A DNA stretch of 35,000 nucleotides from positions 1 to 35,000 of the forward strand of contig CAUYUJ010020553.1 of the NCBI GenBank assembly GCA_963575745.1, read 5' to 3'. Shown here piece after piece: positions 34,221 to 35,000 of the stretch. The stretch comes from Prorocentrum cordatum (Eukaryota; Sar; Dinophyceae; Prorocentrales; Prorocentraceae). The position numbers were made by a program, and so were the translations under genes. The notes beneath the pieces are model-generated. The model was not told the DNA's origin. It saw nothing but the letters and a program-made list of their open reading frames with translations, and did not search any database. Numbering within the stretch: position 1 is the stretch's first letter; every line of letters starts with the position of its first letter.

Positions 34221-35000
34221 ACCGCCGGCTTGACAAGTTCCTTGATGCTGGCGCTGGCGCCCCGTTGCACGCGACGGACCTTCTTCGCGGACCGAGAACT
34301 GGCCTTCTCGAGCATGAGGTTCTCCATCCGCGTCTGATCGGCGTCAGCCAAGGCTCCTTCCAGTGATCGTTTGCGAAGGGCCGCCAATTCGTCAGCTCGA
34401 TCTTGGGCAAGGTCGCCAGGGTCGGATCCTGCGTCGCTCCCCACTTCAGATGGCACGCCCTCATTCACCTGCCGTTGCATCTCAGCGAAGCGGGCCACCA
34501 GACCGCAGGGAAGACTGTTGTCCAAGCAGAGCTGGCGGATCTGGGCGTCATCCACGGTGTTGGCCTCAGGCAGGTCGACGTCCATGCGGGCCCGAGGAGC
34601 AGCAGCAGCGGGCGCCGCGGCGCCTGGGCCAGCGGCCGCCGCGGCGGAAGCCGCGCCCCCGCCAGGCTGGGCTGCCGCCGCTGCCTCCCGCGGGGCCTGG
34701 GCGGCGGCAGGCGCAGGGGCGGCGCGGGCAGCGCGGGCGGCCTCGGCGGCCTGCGCGTGCCCCTGCCGCTTCGCCAGCACCCAAGCATCCTGGGAGAAGC
34801 GGCCCAGGGCGTCGTCGGCGTCCCGCTTCTGCTTCTCGGCCGCCTGGAAATCGATCTCCGCCTGCTGGTGGTGATCCCGAGCATCGCGCAAGGACTCCTC
34901 CAGCTTCGGAACCTTGTTCGCAAGATGGTACACCCCCTGGGCGGCCACGCGCACCGACTTAGCGTAGTTATCCACCTCCTTTGTGAGACGAGTGTGTTCC
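34196..35000 (-). CDS. Element D: ORF1-like coiled-coil, Ala-rich protein (partial at the edge)
   Basis: Open from the window edge to TAG at 34196. It begins EHTRLTKEVDNYAKSVRVAA, continues as a charged helix (LEESLRDARDHHQQAEIDFQ, AAEKQKRDADDALGRFSQDA), then a long Ala/Pro-rich region, a globular-looking segment (DDAQIRQLCLDNSLPCGLVA) and a Lys/Arg-rich end (KASSRSAKKVRRVQRGASAS). The position before an overlapping endonuclease and the coiled coil identify it as ORF1 of a LINE, expected to bind element RNA. No stop or frameshift is visible in the part shown. Confidence 0.7.
   Translation of the reverse strand, partial: EHTRLTKEVDNYAKSVRVAAQGVYHLANKVPKLEESLRDARDHHQQAEIDFQAAEKQKRDADDALGRFSQDAWVLAKRQGHAQAAEAARAARAAPAPAAAQAPREAAAAAQPGGGAASAAAAAGPGAAAPAAAAPRARMDVDLPEANTVDDAQIRQLCLDNSLPCGLVARFAEMQRQVNEGVPSEVGSDAGSDPGDLAQDRADELAALRKRSLEGALADADQTRMENLMLEKASSRSAKKVRRVQRGASASIKELVKPAVAEMPSQI

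Larger units (their letters stand above)
32850..35000 (-). mobile_element. Element D: 5' part of a LINE-like retrotransposon, cut by window edge
   Basis: Minus-strand order: ORF1-like coiled-coil protein open through the right edge, then an overlapping endonuclease (34196 to about 33470) and part of a linker (to 33125 or slightly beyond). Instead of an RT, the sequence runs into the tandem array ending at 32832. The element thus keeps its 5' part and lacks its 3' part, the opposite of usual LINE 5' truncation. The left boundary is approximate. Confidence 0.75.

Overview
The window is best read as nuclear DNA of a dinoflagellate. The strongest evidence is a perfect 22-nt match to the dinoflagellate spliced leader (DinoSL) on the minus strand at 27147-27168, and a two-mismatch copy at 17658-17679. 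A very GC-rich, microsatellite-choked sequence full of decayed non-LTR retrotransposons fits that reading. I see no host cellular gene, no tRNA or rRNA, and no bacterial gene organisation. The species cannot be named from this sequence.

Nearly all recognisable coding content is on the minus strand and belongs to four LINE-like elements arranged head to tail. Element D (about 32.85-35.0 kb) is cut by the window edge and keeps an ORF1-like protein and an endonuclease but no reverse transcriptase. Element C (about 22.2-27.17 kb) has an SL relic, a coiled-coil/RRM-like ORF1, an endonuclease, a reverse transcriptase with FADD, and a C-terminal zinc knuckle. Element B (about 11.4-17.7 kb) has a divergent SL relic, a coiled-coil ORF1, an endonuclease, a reverse transcriptase, a zinc knuckle, an RNase H and a CxxC tail. 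Element A (about 4.6-10.7 kb) has a RanBP2-like zinc finger and coiled-coil ORF1, an endonuclease that overlaps ORF1, a reverse transcriptase with YADD, a zinc knuckle, an RNase H and a tail with two CxxC modules. All four carry frameshifts or stops and are probably dead copies. In A, B and C a (TCC)n tract, read on the element strand, lies just upstream of the 5' end.

Between and around these elements are satellites, microsatellites and at least three short non-coding repeat families with inverted termini. Family M1 is a GC-rich palindrome of about 150-175 bp with two copies (about 18.0 and 27.9 kb). Family M2 is an A-rich unit of about 135-170 bp with GTCGGGC-type inverted ends and three copies (0.25, 2.4 and 28.6 kb). 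Family M3 is a unit of about 190 bp with perfect 11-bp ends in two copies and a conserved internal hairpin; at least eight copies are seen in both orientations. A satellite built of two related half-units occupies 31.55-32.83 kb. An AT-rich island (27.44-27.86 kb), a 1.1-kb CCT tract (20.98-22.1 kb) and several palindromes are also notable.

Functionally the window is a retroelement graveyard. The complete elements would encode an RNA-binding ORF1 protein plus an endonuclease/reverse transcriptase polyprotein for target-primed reverse transcription. The SL relics suggest that some copies were made from trans-spliced mRNA. Long open frames of Pro/Leu/Ser or Gly/Arg/Glu elsewhere are translations of triplet repeats, not genes.
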